Shown: positions 28,951-37,043 of the stretch, piece by piece
Position numbering within the stretch: the stretch's first letter is position 1
Layout: every line of letters starts with the position of its first letter
Assembly (NCBI RefSeq): GCF_011772445.1
Contig: NZ_WVZN01000021.1
Span: forward strand, 1 to 64,000
Direction of reading: 5' to 3'
Origin: Hydrogenophaga sp.
GTDB lineage: Bacteria; Pseudomonadota; Gammaproteobacteria; Burkholderiales; Burkholderiaceae_C
Length of the DNA: 64,000 nt
Position numbers and translations under genes: made by a program
Notes under the pieces: generated by a model
The model's database searches: none
The model's input: the letters and a program-made list of their open reading frames with translations, nothing else
Told to the model about the DNA's origin: nothing

Positions 28951-29403
28951 TCAGTCGGGCGCCTCGTCCTGCTGCCAGCGGGCCCGGGCCTCGCCCAGCG
29001 CCGCGCGCAGCTGTTCCACATCGCCCTCGGCCAACACGGGCCAGGCGCTTCGGCTGAGCCATTGCGCGTGTGCCTGCAAGGCCACGGCCAGGGCCGCCAC
29101 GCCGCGGTCGCTGCGCTCGTTGTCCACGCTGCGCTCGGCCAGGCGTTCCACGCGCTCGCGCAGGTCCTCGATCTGCCGCCCGGCCTCTTCGCGCAGGGCC
29201 GCGTCGCCCAGCAGCGGCAGCAAGCTCTCCGCTTCGAATTGCGCGATCGCCTGAACCCGCCCACCGATGCGGCCCACGCGCGCACCGAGGTCGGTGCGGC
29301 TGGTGCCGTCGGCCGCCAGCCGCTGGTACTCGGCGAACAGGCCCAGCAGGCGGTTCAGTTCCTCATCCAGCGAGGGCGAAGGGGTGCCAGTGGAGGTGCT
29401 CAT
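28951..29403 (-). CDS. Hypothetical helical protein upstream of rpoN
   Basis: A 150-residue, all-helical, acidic protein (MSTSTGTPSPSLDEELNRLL). The pattern of four amphipathic helices and the FEAESLLPLL and HAQWLSRSAWPVL segments recall a hemerythrin-like bundle, but the metal-binding HxxxE/HHxxE residues are missing, so this is only a resemblance. It is transcribed toward rpoN and divergent from the hybrid kinase across 79 bp. A weak, poorly placed sigma-54-like sequence lies upstream and is not scored here. Its place between kinase and sigma factor suggests a regulatory role. Confidence 0.72.
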   Translation of the reverse strand: MSTSTGTPSPSLDEELNRLLGLFAEYQRLAADGTSRTDLGARVGRIGGRVQAIAQFEAESLLPLLGDAALREEAGRQIEDLRERVERLAERSVDNERSDRGVAALAVALQAHAQWLSRSAWPVLAEGDVEQLRAALGEARARWQQDEAPD

Positions 29404-29434
29404 GTGCGGGGGCGGCAATCGGCGCACCCGCGGC

Positions 29435-29449
29435 GGGCGAGCCGTTTGC
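29435..29449 (+). promoter_or_regulatory. Possible sigma-54 promoter for the hybrid kinase
   Basis: GGGCGAGCCGTTTGC keeps GGC, G and TTGC at the correct spacing with three departures. The ATG is 33 bp downstream. Confidence 0.42.
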
Positions 29450-29482
29450 CAGCGGCGAAAAAAACAAGCCCTCCGGTATCCG

Positions 29483-31528
29483 ATGTCCATCCGTGCCCGC
29501 CTGGTCCTTCTGGTGCTCATCGTGCTGCTGCCTGCGCTTGGGGCCGCCTCGTGGGTGGTGTTTCGCACCTGGCAGGCCGGGCACGCCGCGCTCGACCTCA
29601 AGGCCGCCGATGGCACGCGCGCGCTGGCGCAGGGCATCGATCAGGAGTTCACGAAGCACCAGGCCATCGCGCGTGCCCTGGCGGCCTCGCCGCTGCTGGA
29701 CGCGGCGCCGCGCCTCACCGAGCACCAGCGCACTCAGTTCGACCGGACCGTGCGGCGCGCCATCCAGGGAGCCGCCGTGTCGGTGGAACTCGTCAGCGGC
29801 GCCGTCCGCTGGATCGACACGCGCCTGCCGGCCGCCGTCCCGCCCCGCCCGCTGGGGCCGGGGGCCGCCGAGATGCAGGACCACGCCGGCATCCTGGTGC
29901 TGGACCCCGAGCGACACGATGGCGATGCACTGGCGATCGTGGAGCCGGTGTTCGGGCAGGGAAGCGAGCCGGTGATGAATCTGCTGGTGGTGGTTCCGGT
30001 GGCGGAACTGCAGCGCCTGGTGGCGCAGCGCTCGTCCCCGCAGGGCTGGAGCCGCCTGTTGCTCGATCCGGAGGGCCGCGTGGTGGTGCGCCAGCCGGCC
30101 AGCCAGCGCGGGTGGCGGCAGGGCGCGCTCGACCCGCTGGTGCGCGAGAGCCTGGCGGGCCGTGTCGAGGGGCGCTTTGCCCTGCGCCCGCCCCGGGGCG
30201 AGCCGCTGCGCGTGTACTTCAGCCGGGGGCCGCGCGGCTGGACCAGCCTCACCCTGGTGCCGCGCGCCCAGCTCGACATGGGGCTGCTCGACGCGCCGGC
30301 CTGGCTGCTGCTGGGTGCCCTCGCGCTGCTGGCCCTGGCCGTGGCCGGCGCGTGGTGGGTGGCGCGTGAGGAACTGCGCCGGCAGGTGGACCAGGCCGTG
30401 GCCCGCACCCGCGAGGCCGAGCAGTGGGCCGCCCAGCGCGAACGCCTGCAGGCCCTGGGGCGCCTCACGGGCCGCGTGGTGCACGAGTTCAACAACCTGC
30501 TGGGCGTGATCAGCAACAGCGCCTACCTGATCCAGCGCCAGGCCACGCAGGCCTCGCTGGCCATGCCGGTGTCGGCCACGCTGCGCGCGGTCGAGGCGGC
30601 CAGCCGGCTCACGCAGCAACTGCTGCGGTTCGGCGCCCGCCAGCACAGCCGACCCCGCACGCTGGCCTTGCCCGAGTGGTTGCCGGGCCTGCGTGAAATG
30701 CTGGGCGTGGTGCTGGGCCGGCGCATCGATCTGCGCATCGAGCCACCGCCCGACCTCTGCGTGCGCGCCGACCCCGACGAGCTCGAACTGGCGCTGATCA
30801 ACCTCGCACTGAACGCGCGCGACGCGCTGCCCGACGGGGGCAGCGTGAGCCTGAAAGCCGAAGCCGCCGACGCGGCCGCGGTGGCGGATCTGCCGCCGGG
30901 CCGCTACCTGAGCATCACCCTGCAGGACAACGGGCCGGGCATCGACCCCACGCAGGCACCGCGCGTGTTCGAGCCCTTCTTCACCACCAAGCGCGACGAG
31001 CCGGGCGCCGGCTTCGGCCTGAGCCAGGTGCACGGCCTGTGTGTGCAGGCCGGCGGCAAGGCCGTGCTGCGCAGCCGGCCGGGCGAAGGCACGGCGGTCT
31101 CGCTGGTGCTGCCCGCCGTCGAGCCCGAGAGCCCCGCGCTGCGCGAGCTGACCGGTGACGACCGCTCGCCCTTCGTGGCGCGCGTGCTGCTGGCGGAAGA
31201 CAACGACTCGCTCGGCGAGGTCACGGTGGCGCTGATCGAAACCATGGGCGCGCGCGTGGAGCGCGCCACGAATGCCGAGCAGGCGCTGGCGCGACTGGCG
31301 CGCGAACCCGCGGTGGACGTGCTGCTGACCGACGTGGCGATGCCTGGCGCGATGGATGGCCTGGACCTCGCGCGCGTGGTGCGCCAGCGCTGGCCCCGCG
31401 TGCATGTGGTGCTGATCAGCGCCCAGGCCGATGCGCTGAGCGGTGCTCAGGGGTTCACGGTGCTGCGCAAGCCGTGCGCGCCGGCGGTGCTGATGGCGGC
31501 GCTGCGGCAGCACGCGGCGGGCGCCTGA
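29483..31528 (+). CDS. Hybrid sensor histidine kinase, NtrB-like
   Basis: A 681-residue membrane kinase. Two helices (about 7-27 and 273-295) flank a periplasmic sensor domain. The HisKA-type phosphoacceptor is His334 in VVHEFNNLLGVI, the HPK4 pattern usual for partners of NtrC-type regulators. ATP-binding N, G1 and G2 boxes follow (NLALNARDAL, DNGPGID, GAGFGLSQVHG). A C-terminal receiver carries the phosphoacceptor Asp617 in LLTDVAMPG. It probably feeds the sigma-54 activator encoded 7.5 kb downstream; that pairing is inferred from type and location. Confidence 0.92.
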   Translation: MSIRARLVLLVLIVLLPALGAASWVVFRTWQAGHAALDLKAADGTRALAQGIDQEFTKHQAIARALAASPLLDAAPRLTEHQRTQFDRTVRRAIQGAAVSVELVSGAVRWIDTRLPAAVPPRPLGPGAAEMQDHAGILVLDPERHDGDALAIVEPVFGQGSEPVMNLLVVVPVAELQRLVAQRSSPQGWSRLLLDPEGRVVVRQPASQRGWRQGALDPLVRESLAGRVEGRFALRPPRGEPLRVYFSRGPRGWTSLTLVPRAQLDMGLLDAPAWLLLGALALLALAVAGAWWVAREELRRQVDQAVARTREAEQWAAQRERLQALGRLTGRVVHEFNNLLGVISNSAYLIQRQATQASLAMPVSATLRAVEAASRLTQQLLRFGARQHSRPRTLALPEWLPGLREMLGVVLGRRIDLRIEPPPDLCVRADPDELELALINLALNARDALPDGGSVSLKAEAADAAAVADLPPGRYLSITLQDNGPGIDPTQAPRVFEPFFTTKRDEPGAGFGLSQVHGLCVQAGGKAVLRSRPGEGTAVSLVLPAVEPESPALRELTGDDRSPFVARVLLAEDNDSLGEVTVALIETMGARVERATNAEQALARLAREPAVDVLLTDVAMPGAMDGLDLARVVRQRWPRVHVVLISAQADALSGAQGFTVLRKPCAPAVLMAALRQHAAGA

Positions 31529-31546
31529 GTCGCCCGAATGGCGGGT

Positions 31547-31568
31547 GGCCCGGGCGGGCGGCCCGGGC
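31547..31568. terminator. GC-rich hairpin after the hybrid kinase
   Basis: Two copies of GGCCCGGGC (31547-31555 and 31560-31568) can pair through their GCCCGGGC cores across a 5-nt loop. There is no U-run; it ends where the next sigma-54 promoter begins. Confidence 0.35.
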
Positions 31569-31583
31569 AGGCACGCCGTGTGC
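31569..31583 (+). promoter_or_regulatory. Sigma-54 promoter for the PA2169-like gene
   Basis: AGGCACGCCGTGTGC: GGCACG-N4-GTGC, one departure in the -12 element. The ATG lies 59 bp downstream. Confidence 0.65.
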
Positions 31584-31641
31584 CCTGTGGGTGAGTCGCG
31601 CCAAGCGCGACCCTGTTCAACCCATCGCCAAGGACATCACC

Positions 31642-32097
31642 ATGGAACAGAAATCCCTGATCAACTGCCTCAATGACCTGATCGAAACCTGCAAGGATGG
31701 CGAGTACGGCTTCCGCAGCACGGGCGAGCACCTGCACACCGCCGAGATGCAACGCCTCTTCATGGCCCGCGCCGAGGAGTGCAAGCAGGCCGCCGCCGAG
31801 CTGCAGGCACTGGTGGTGCAATTGGGCGGCAACGCGCAGGAGCGCGGCTCCATGTCGGGTGCCGCGCACCGCGGCTGGGTCGCCGTCAAGGGCACCCTGG
31901 CCGGCTACAGCGACGTGGCCATGCTCGAGGAAGCCGAGCGCGGCGAGGACGTGGCCATCGAGCGCTACCGCGAAGCGCTGGCCAAGGACCTGCCGCCCGA
32001 CGTGCGCGTGGTGGTCGAACGCCAGTACGAAGGCGCCAAGCGCAACCACATGCAGGTCCGTTCCCTTCGCGACCAGGCGCGCGCGATGGCAGATTGA
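31642..32097 (+). CDS. PA2169-family four-helix-bundle protein (DUF2383)
   Basis: A 151-residue ferritin-like protein of the PA2169/DUF2383 family. It starts MEQKSLINCLNDLIETCKDG and contains GFRSTGEHLHTAEMQRLF and EAERGEDVAIERYREAL, with conserved Glu/His residues that could bind metal. Family members are often found with stress and envelope genes and their function is unknown. The ATG follows an AAGGACATCACC ribosome site. A sigma-54 promoter lies upstream. Confidence 0.9.
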   Translation: MEQKSLINCLNDLIETCKDGEYGFRSTGEHLHTAEMQRLFMARAEECKQAAAELQALVVQLGGNAQERGSMSGAAHRGWVAVKGTLAGYSDVAMLEEAERGEDVAIERYREALAKDLPPDVRVVVERQYEGAKRNHMQVRSLRDQARAMAD

Positions 32098-32182
32098 GTC
32101 CGCCCCGCCGGCGCCGGCCACCGCCCGGCGCTGAGGCGGCGGCCGCGGCGCCCGCGAGGGCGCCTTCCCATGTGGCGCGCCC

Positions 32183-32404
32183 TCAGCGGCGCGCGCACAG
32201 CAGGCCGAACAGGGCACCCACCGCCAGCGCCGTGCCCACGGCGCCCAGCGGGTTCTCGCGCACCGTGATGCGGACGCACTCCGTCCACTCCTCCTGCACG
32301 CCGCGCCATTGGCGCGCGTGCTCGTGCAAGGCGCCGCTGGCCTGCGCCAGTTTCTCTCCCGCCTCGGGGAAGGGGTTCGTTGCCTGCGGGTCGTTCGTGC
32401 TCAT
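32183..32404 (-). CDS. YqjD/ElaB-like small membrane protein (DUF883)
   Basis: A 73-residue protein with a polar helical N-terminus and one C-terminal membrane helix ending NPLGAVGTALAVGALFGLLC-ARR. This is the DUF883 layout of YqjD and ElaB, C-tail-anchored inner-membrane proteins that associate with ribosomes in stationary phase in E. coli. It lies 20 bp after the GlsB-like gene and is probably transcribed with it. Confidence 0.82.
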   Translation of the reverse strand: MSTNDPQATNPFPEAGEKLAQASGALHEHARQWRGVQEEWTECVRITVRENPLGAVGTALAVGALFGLLCARR

Positions 32405-32424
32405 GGTGGGATCCTTCGACGGCT

Positions 32425-32694
32425 TCAGCGCGCGGTGCCGCGCCGAACGAGGTTGACGATGGCCAGGAGGATCACGGCCCCCAGCAGCGAAATGAGCAGC
32501 GAGGCGAGGCTGAACGCACCTTCATTGATGGTCGCCACACCCACCAGCGGTGAGATGAGCCAGCCCGCCAGCACGGCGCCGACGATGCCCACGACGACAT
32601 TGAGCAGCAGGCCCTGCTGCGCGTCGGTGCGCATGAGCAGGCTGGCGAGCCAGCCGAGCACGCCGCCGACGACGAGCCAGATGAGGATGTTCAT
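32425..32694 (-). CDS. GlsB/YeaQ/YmgE-family membrane protein
   Basis: An 89-residue membrane protein of the transglycosylase-associated GlsB/YeaQ/YmgE family. It opens MNILIWLVVGGVLGWLASLL and has three hydrophobic helices with the GIVGAVLAGWLISPL glycine pattern. Members are general-stress genes of unclear function. A GGAGAACC ribosome site precedes the ATG. A near-consensus sigma-54 promoter lies 39 bp upstream, driving this gene and the YqjD-like gene. Confidence 0.92.
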   Translation of the reverse strand: MNILIWLVVGGVLGWLASLLMRTDAQQGLLLNVVVGIVGAVLAGWLISPLVGVATINEGAFSLASLLISLLGAVILLAIVNLVRRGTAR

Positions 32695-32732
32695 GAGGGT
32701 TCTCCTTGAATGGTGGGACGAGCCCGGCGAGG

Positions 32733-32747
32733 GCAATCGGCATGCCG
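32733..32747 (-). promoter_or_regulatory. Sigma-54 promoter for the GlsB/YqjD-like pair
   Basis: Minus strand reads CGGCATGCCGATTGC: GGCATG-N4-TTGC. The predicted start is about 27 nt upstream of the GlsB-like ATG. Confidence 0.75.
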
Positions 32748-32802
32748 CCGGCAGCGGTGCTGCGCCGCGGACCGCTGTGGCGGGCGCCCCGCTGGCTCGC
32801 GC

Positions 32803-32817
32803 GGGAATATGGCTTGC
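32803..32817 (+). promoter_or_regulatory. Possible sigma-54 promoter for the secreted Thr/Pro/Gln protein
   Basis: GGGAATATGGCTTGC keeps GG, A and TTGC at correct spacing, but the rest of the -24 element differs. The ATG is 75 bp downstream. Weakest of the set. Confidence 0.38.
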
Positions 32818-32891
32818 CTCGTGGTGGCGGGAAGTTCTCGAGCCAGGGGTTCAGGCCTTTCCCTTTCTCTTCCACCACACAGGAGCCAACC

Positions 32892-33200
32892 ATGAACAAG
32901 GTCCTTCAGATGCGACTCGCCCTGGCAGCCGCCGCCTGCTTCGCCACCGGTCTCGCGATGGCGCAGACCACCACCCCTCAACCGGGCACGACGCAGAGCC
33001 CATCGACCCAGCAGACGCAGCCACCCGGCACGACCTCGCCCTCGAATCCCAGCTCCCAGGGAACGGACACCAACCAGCCGCCGGCCCGCACCAATCAGGG
33101 CGGCACGGGCACGACCCCGGGCACCACCGGCAACATGAACCAGGGCAACACCGGGACCATGAACCAGGAGCAGCGCGCGGCGCGCGCCGATCGCGGCTGA
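32892..33200 (+). CDS. Secreted Thr/Pro/Gln/Asn-rich low-complexity protein
   Basis: A 102-residue protein with a signal peptide (MNKVLQMRLALAAAACFATG, cleavage expected after AMA). The mature part is Thr-, Pro-, Gln-, Ser- and Gly-rich (about 75 residues), with NMNQGNTGTMNQ repeats near the C-terminus. An AGGAG ribosome site lies before the ATG. It is probably an unstructured periplasmic or cell-surface protein. I do not recognise the family. Its position between two sigma-54 units supports membership of the island. Confidence 0.78.
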   Translation: MNKVLQMRLALAAAACFATGLAMAQTTTPQPGTTQSPSTQQTQPPGTTSPSNPSSQGTDTNQPPARTNQGGTGTTPGTTGNMNQGNTGTMNQEQRAARADRG

Positions 33201-33209
33201 GGCAGTGCC

Positions 33210-33869
33210 TCAGCGCGGGGCAGGCCGCTGCGCCTGCCCCTGCGCGGCCCGCCAGCCGGGAAAGGCTTCGGCCAGCCCGAGCCGCTCGGGCAGCACATAG
33301 GCCAGGCCCCGCGCGGTGGTGAAGCGCGGGCGCAACTCGCGGTCGTAGAACGCGGCCGGCACGTTCACACAGCCATACGAGATGCGGTTGTCCTGCGGAG
33401 TGGGCGAGGCCAGGCGCTCGAGCCGGCGTTCGCCGGCGTGCGCGCTGCGCACGCGGTGCATGGACACGGCGGCGTCGTAGTCGATCCAGAGGATGTCTTC
33501 GCCCTTGTGGTTCTCGCCCGGCTCGATGACGAAGCGGCCCGCGGGCGTGGTGCGTTCGTGCGGCGCGATGCGCGAGAGCGGGCGTGTGCCGATGTCCGGC
33601 GCCGAGGTGTCGCCCACCGCACTGCCCAGCAGCACCGGTGAATCCGTGAGGAGCCGCGCCTGCCCGTCGAACACCCACAGGCGGGCCTCGCGCTTGTCGA
33701 GGATCACGAAAGGCTGGCCCTGGTTGTCGGCGCCGCGCGCGATCCATTGCAGCAAATTGTTCGCGGCATCGCTCAGGCCTTGCGTGGCCGAGGCGGGCGC
33801 GGACTGCAGCGCCAGGGCCAAGGCGGCGGCCAGCAGGTGCGTGTGTCGTGACAGGGAGGGCAGGCTCAT
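33210..33869 (-). CDS. L,D-transpeptidase (YkuD family), exported
   Basis: A 219-residue protein with a signal peptide (MSLPSLSRHTHLLAAALALA...ASA) and a YkuD catalytic domain. The conserved catalytic motif is present as HRVR...NRISYGCVNVPAAFYD, with the nucleophile Cys in SYGCVNV. Such enzymes form 3-3 cross-links in peptidoglycan or anchor proteins to it, often under envelope stress. A consensus sigma-54 promoter lies upstream (33947-33961), back-to-back with the glycosyltransferase operon promoter. Confidence 0.88.
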   Translation of the reverse strand: MSLPSLSRHTHLLAAALALALQSAPASATQGLSDAANNLLQWIARGADNQGQPFVILDKREARLWVFDGQARLLTDSPVLLGSAVGDTSAPDIGTRPLSRIAPHERTTPAGRFVIEPGENHKGEDILWIDYDAAVSMHRVRSAHAGERRLERLASPTPQDNRISYGCVNVPAAFYDRELRPRFTTARGLAYVLPERLGLAEAFPGWRAAQGQAQRPAPR

Positions 33870-33946
33870 CGTGGACGTCCGGGGGGCGATTGTCGCTGTG
33901 AATGGCGGACGGTGCGTGGAACGCGGGCTTGGCATGCCGTGGCCTG

Positions 33947-33961
33947 GCAAGGGCCGTGCCG
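33947..33961 (-). promoter_or_regulatory. Sigma-54 promoter for the L,D-transpeptidase
   Basis: Minus strand reads CGGCACGGCCCTTGC: GGCACG-N4-TTGC exactly. The predicted start is about 65 nt upstream of the ATG. Confidence 0.82.
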
Positions 33962-33965
33962 CGCA

Positions 33966-33980
33966 CGGCACACGGTTTGC
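33966..33980 (+). promoter_or_regulatory. Sigma-54 promoter for the glycosyltransferase operon
   Basis: CGGCACACGGTTTGC: GGCAC and TTGC at correct spacing. Only 4 bp separate it from the opposite-strand promoter. The ATG is 32 bp downstream after a CAGGAG ribosome site. Confidence 0.78.
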
Positions 33981-34012
33981 CAAGGCGAGCAGCACTTCTC
34001 CAGGAGCCAGCA

Positions 34013-35347
34013 ATGAACCACAAACAGAAACCGCTCAGGGTACTGATGATCAGTGAACACGCCTCACCGCTGGCCGTGGCCGGGGGCGTGGACGCAGGGG
34101 GGCAGAACGTCTATGTGGACAGCGTGGCGCGCGAACTCGTGCGCGCGGGCCACTCGGTGGACGTGCTTACGCGCCGCGACGACGCGCACCTGCCGGGCGT
34201 GGTGACTTGCGCGCCGCGGCTGCGCGTGCACCACCTCACCGCGGGGCCGCCGCGTCCCGTGCCCAAGGAAGCGCTGCTGCCCTACATGCCGGCCTTCGCG
34301 CACAGCGCGCGCCAGCGCCTGCGGGGCGAGCCTGCGTTCGACGTGATCCACGCCAACTTCTTCATGTCCGGGCTGGTGGGACTGGCGCTGCGCCGTTCCC
34401 TGCGGGCGCCGCTGGTGACCACCTTTCACGCGCTGGGGCTGGTGCGGCGCGCGCACCAGGGCGCGGACGACGCCTTTCCTGCCGCGCGCCTGTCGATCGA
34501 GCGCGCGCTCGTGCAGCACTCGGCCCGCCTGGTGGCCGAGTGCCCGCAGGAGCGGCACGACCTGATTCAGAGCTATGGCGCCGATCCGCAGCGCATCTCG
34601 CTGGTGCCCTGCGGCGTGGACCTCGATCGCTTCCGTCCCGGTGATCGAGGGGCGGCGCGTGCGCGCCTGGGCCTGCCGGTGGACGAGTTCATCGTGTTGC
34701 AGCTCGGCCGGCTGGTGCCGCGCAAGGGCATCGACAACGTGGTGCGCGCGCTGGCCATGCTGCCGCGCCACTGGCCGGCGCGGCTGGTGGTGGTGGGCGG
34801 TGATTCGGACGCACCGAACGAAGTGCTCACGCCGGAGATCGGCCGACTGCGCCGGCTCGCGGCCGATCACGGAGTGGCGGACCGCGTGCACTTCGCCGGC
34901 CGCCACGGCCGCGACGCCCTGCGCGACTGGTACGTGGCGGCGGACGTGTTCGTCACCACGCCCTGGTACGAGCCCTTCGGCATGACGCCGCTGGAGGCCA
35001 TGGCCTGCGGCACGCCGGTCATCGGCAGCGAGGTGGGGGGCATCCAGCACACGGTGCGTGACGGCGTCACCGGCTTCCTGGTGCCGCCGCGCGATCCGGC
35101 GGCGCTGGCGCAGCGCCTCATCGAGCTGCGACATCGGCCCGCGCTGTGCCGCGCGCTGGGCGCCGCTGGCGTGGCGCGCGTGCGCCAGTTCTTCACCTGG
35201 GACCGCGTGGCGCGTGGGCTGGAGGCCGTGTACCGGGAGGCGCGCGAACCGCTGCCCGCGGCGGCGCCCGTGGGCGCATGGCGCCAGGCCGGAGCGCGAC
35301 GGTCGCGTCCGGTGGAGGCGGGTTCGGCGCTGGGGGAGGCCCGATGA
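34013..35347 (+). CDS. Glycosyltransferase family 4
   Basis: A 444-residue GT-B glycosyltransferase. The N-terminal VLMISEHASPLAVAGGVDAGGQNVYVD segment is a family-4 acceptor loop like that of sucrose-phosphate-synthase-type enzymes. The C-terminal donor domain has LGRLVPRKGIDNVV and the E(x7)E motif in YEPFGMTPLEAMACGTPVIG. First gene of a five-gene operon (34.0-39.1 kb) with its own sigma-54 promoter. Its stop overlaps the gmhB-like ATG. The Ala/Arg-rich tail beyond about residue 410 is not conserved. Confidence 0.92.
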   Translation: MNHKQKPLRVLMISEHASPLAVAGGVDAGGQNVYVDSVARELVRAGHSVDVLTRRDDAHLPGVVTCAPRLRVHHLTAGPPRPVPKEALLPYMPAFAHSARQRLRGEPAFDVIHANFFMSGLVGLALRRSLRAPLVTTFHALGLVRRAHQGADDAFPAARLSIERALVQHSARLVAECPQERHDLIQSYGADPQRISLVPCGVDLDRFRPGDRGAARARLGLPVDEFIVLQLGRLVPRKGIDNVVRALAMLPRHWPARLVVVGGDSDAPNEVLTPEIGRLRRLAADHGVADRVHFAGRHGRDALRDWYVAADVFVTTPWYEPFGMTPLEAMACGTPVIGSEVGGIQHTVRDGVTGFLVPPRDPAALAQRLIELRHRPALCRALGAAGVARVRQFFTWDRVARGLEAVYREAREPLPAAAPVGAWRQAGARRSRPVEAGSALGEAR

Positions 35348-35970
35348 GCGGCGCCGCGGTGTTCGTCGACAAGGACGGCACGCTGGTGACCAACGTGCCC
35401 TACAACGTCGATCCCGCGCGCCTGCGTTTCGAACCCCAGGCCCTGGCGGCGCTTCGCGACCTGTCGCGGGCGGGCTTCTCGATCGTGGTCGTGAGCAACC
35501 AGAGCGGCCTCGCGCGTGGCCTCTTCACCTGGCCCCAGTTGCTGCGGTTGCGAGAGGCCCTGGAGCGGCGGCTCATCAACGAGGGTGGCGTGGTGCTGCG
35601 CGGGTTCTACGTCTGCCCGCACGCCCCGGACGCGCAGGGCCAGCCCACCTGCGACTGCCGCAAGCCGGCGCCCACGCTGCTGCGCCGCGCCGCGCAACGG
35701 CTCGATCTGGATCTGGCGCGCTCGTGGATGGTGGGCGACACGCTGGACGACGTGGAAGCCGGGCGTCGCGCGGGTTGCCGCGCGATCCTGTACGACTCCG
35801 GCGGCGAGACGGTGTGGCGCGACGGACCCGAGCGCCGGCCGCACGCGCGCCACACGCGCTGGAGCGAGGTGGCGCGCACCATCCTGGCCGACGCACGGCG
35901 CGGCCGTCCACCCACGGGGCAGACCAGGGCGGCGACGCAGGAGGGGCCGGCATGGCAACGCGTGGGCTGA
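35344..35970 (+). CDS. gmhB: HAD-IIIA phosphatase, GmhB-like
   Basis: A 208-residue D-glycero-D-manno-heptose 1,7-bisphosphate phosphatase-like enzyme, the third step of ADP-heptose synthesis. The HAD motif I is VFVDKDGTLV, motif II is VSNQSG, and GDTLDDVEAG is motif IV. The GmhB-type zinc loop CPHAPDAQGQPTCDCRKP (Cys, His, Cys, Cys) is intact. The last 25 residues are extra. It overlaps the genes on both sides (4 and 19 bp), so it is tightly coupled. Confidence 0.9.
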   Translation: MSGAAVFVDKDGTLVTNVPYNVDPARLRFEPQALAALRDLSRAGFSIVVVSNQSGLARGLFTWPQLLRLREALERRLINEGGVVLRGFYVCPHAPDAQGQPTCDCRKPAPTLLRRAAQRLDLDLARSWMVGDTLDDVEAGRRAGCRAILYDSGGETVWRDGPERRPHARHTRWSEVARTILADARRGRPPTGQTRAATQEGPAWQRVG

Positions 35971-37043
35971 ACGCCTGCACCCATCGCGAGGCGACGCCGC
36001 CGCTGGCCGCCGCGGCAGCGGTGCCGTGCAGCCAGCGCGTGCACGGCGACTGGTGCGGTTGTCCGCGCGTGTCGGTGGTGGTGCCCACCTACCGCCGCCT
36101 GCGTTTGCTGCAACGTTGTCTGAAGGCCCTTGAGGCGCAGAGCATCGGCCAGGAAGCCTTCGAGGTGCTGGTGGTCGACGACGGCCACTGCGAGCGCACG
36201 CGCCACTGGGTGCTGGCCGAGGCGAAGCGGCACCCACCGGGCTGGCTGCGCTACCTGCGGCCCGAGGCCGGGCGCGGTCCGGCCGTCGCGCGCAACCACG
36301 GCTGGCGGCAGGCGCGCGCCCAGCTCATTGCCTTCACCGACGACGACACCGTCCCCGACGAGCACTGGCTGCTCGAAGGCGAACGCGCCATGGCCGGTGG
36401 GGACCACGCCGGCGTGGCCGGGCGCGTGGTCGTGCCGCGGCCCGAGGGCGCGGGCCCTGCGCCCTGCGACCATGAGCGCATGACGCGCGGCCTGGAGACG
36501 GCCAGCTTCGTCACCGCCAATGCCTTCGTGAGCCTGTGGGCGCTGTCCGTGGTGCAGGGTTTCGACGAGCGCTTCGCGCGCGCCTGGCGGGAAGACAGCG
36601 ACCTGCAATTCCGGCTGGAGGCCCTGGCGGGACCGCTGGGACGGGCCGAGCGCGCGGTGGTGCAGCACCCTGTGCGGCCCGAGCGCTGGGGCGTGTCGCT
36701 GCGCCAGCAGAAAAACGTGTTCTACGACGCGCTGCTCTACGCCAAGCACCCCGCGCGCTACCGCCGCGAGCTGAGGCCTCGGCCGCCCTGGGACTACTAC
36801 GCCATCGTCGCGCTTGCGCTGGCCGCCTTGCTTTTCGCCGCGCTGGGGCAGGCGGCCGTGGCCACCGGCTGCGCGCTGGGCATGCTGGGGCTGCAGCTCG
36901 CCCTGGCGCTGCGCCGCCTGCGGGGCGCCTCCCATGCGGGCGGACACGTGGCCGAAATGCTGGCCACCTCGCTGCTGATTCCTTTTCTCTCCGTGTTCTG
37001 GCGCTTGCGCGGCGCACGGCGTTTTCGCGTGTGGTTCTGGTGA
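35952..37043 (+). CDS. Glycosyltransferase family 2 with C-terminal membrane helices
   Basis: A 363-residue GT-A glycosyltransferase. The catalytic domain opens with RVSVVVPTYRRL, has VVDDGH and the metal-binding AFTDDDTVP, and a WREDSDLQFRLE acid motif. Two or three hydrophobic helices (about 285-345) tether it to the membrane. It probably adds a sugar to a lipid-linked glycan. Third gene of the operon, overlapping gmhB by 19 bp; its stop overlaps the next start. Confidence 0.9.
   Translation: MATRGLNACTHREATPPLAAAAAVPCSQRVHGDWCGCPRVSVVVPTYRRLRLLQRCLKALEAQSIGQEAFEVLVVDDGHCERTRHWVLAEAKRHPPGWLRYLRPEAGRGPAVARNHGWRQARAQLIAFTDDDTVPDEHWLLEGERAMAGGDHAGVAGRVVVPRPEGAGPAPCDHERMTRGLETASFVTANAFVSLWALSVVQGFDERFARAWREDSDLQFRLEALAGPLGRAERAVVQHPVRPERWGVSLRQQKNVFYDALLYAKHPARYRRELRPRPPWDYYAIVALALAALLFAALGQAAVATGCALGMLGLQLALALRRLRGASHAGGHVAEMLATSLLIPFLSVFWRLRGARRFRVWFW

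Noticed and set aside
29404..29430. Minus-strand GGGTGCGCCGATTGC before the 150-residue gene
   Set aside because: The -12 half fits, but the -24 half does not (GGTG), and the predicted start would fall almost on the ATG; too weak to list as a promoter.
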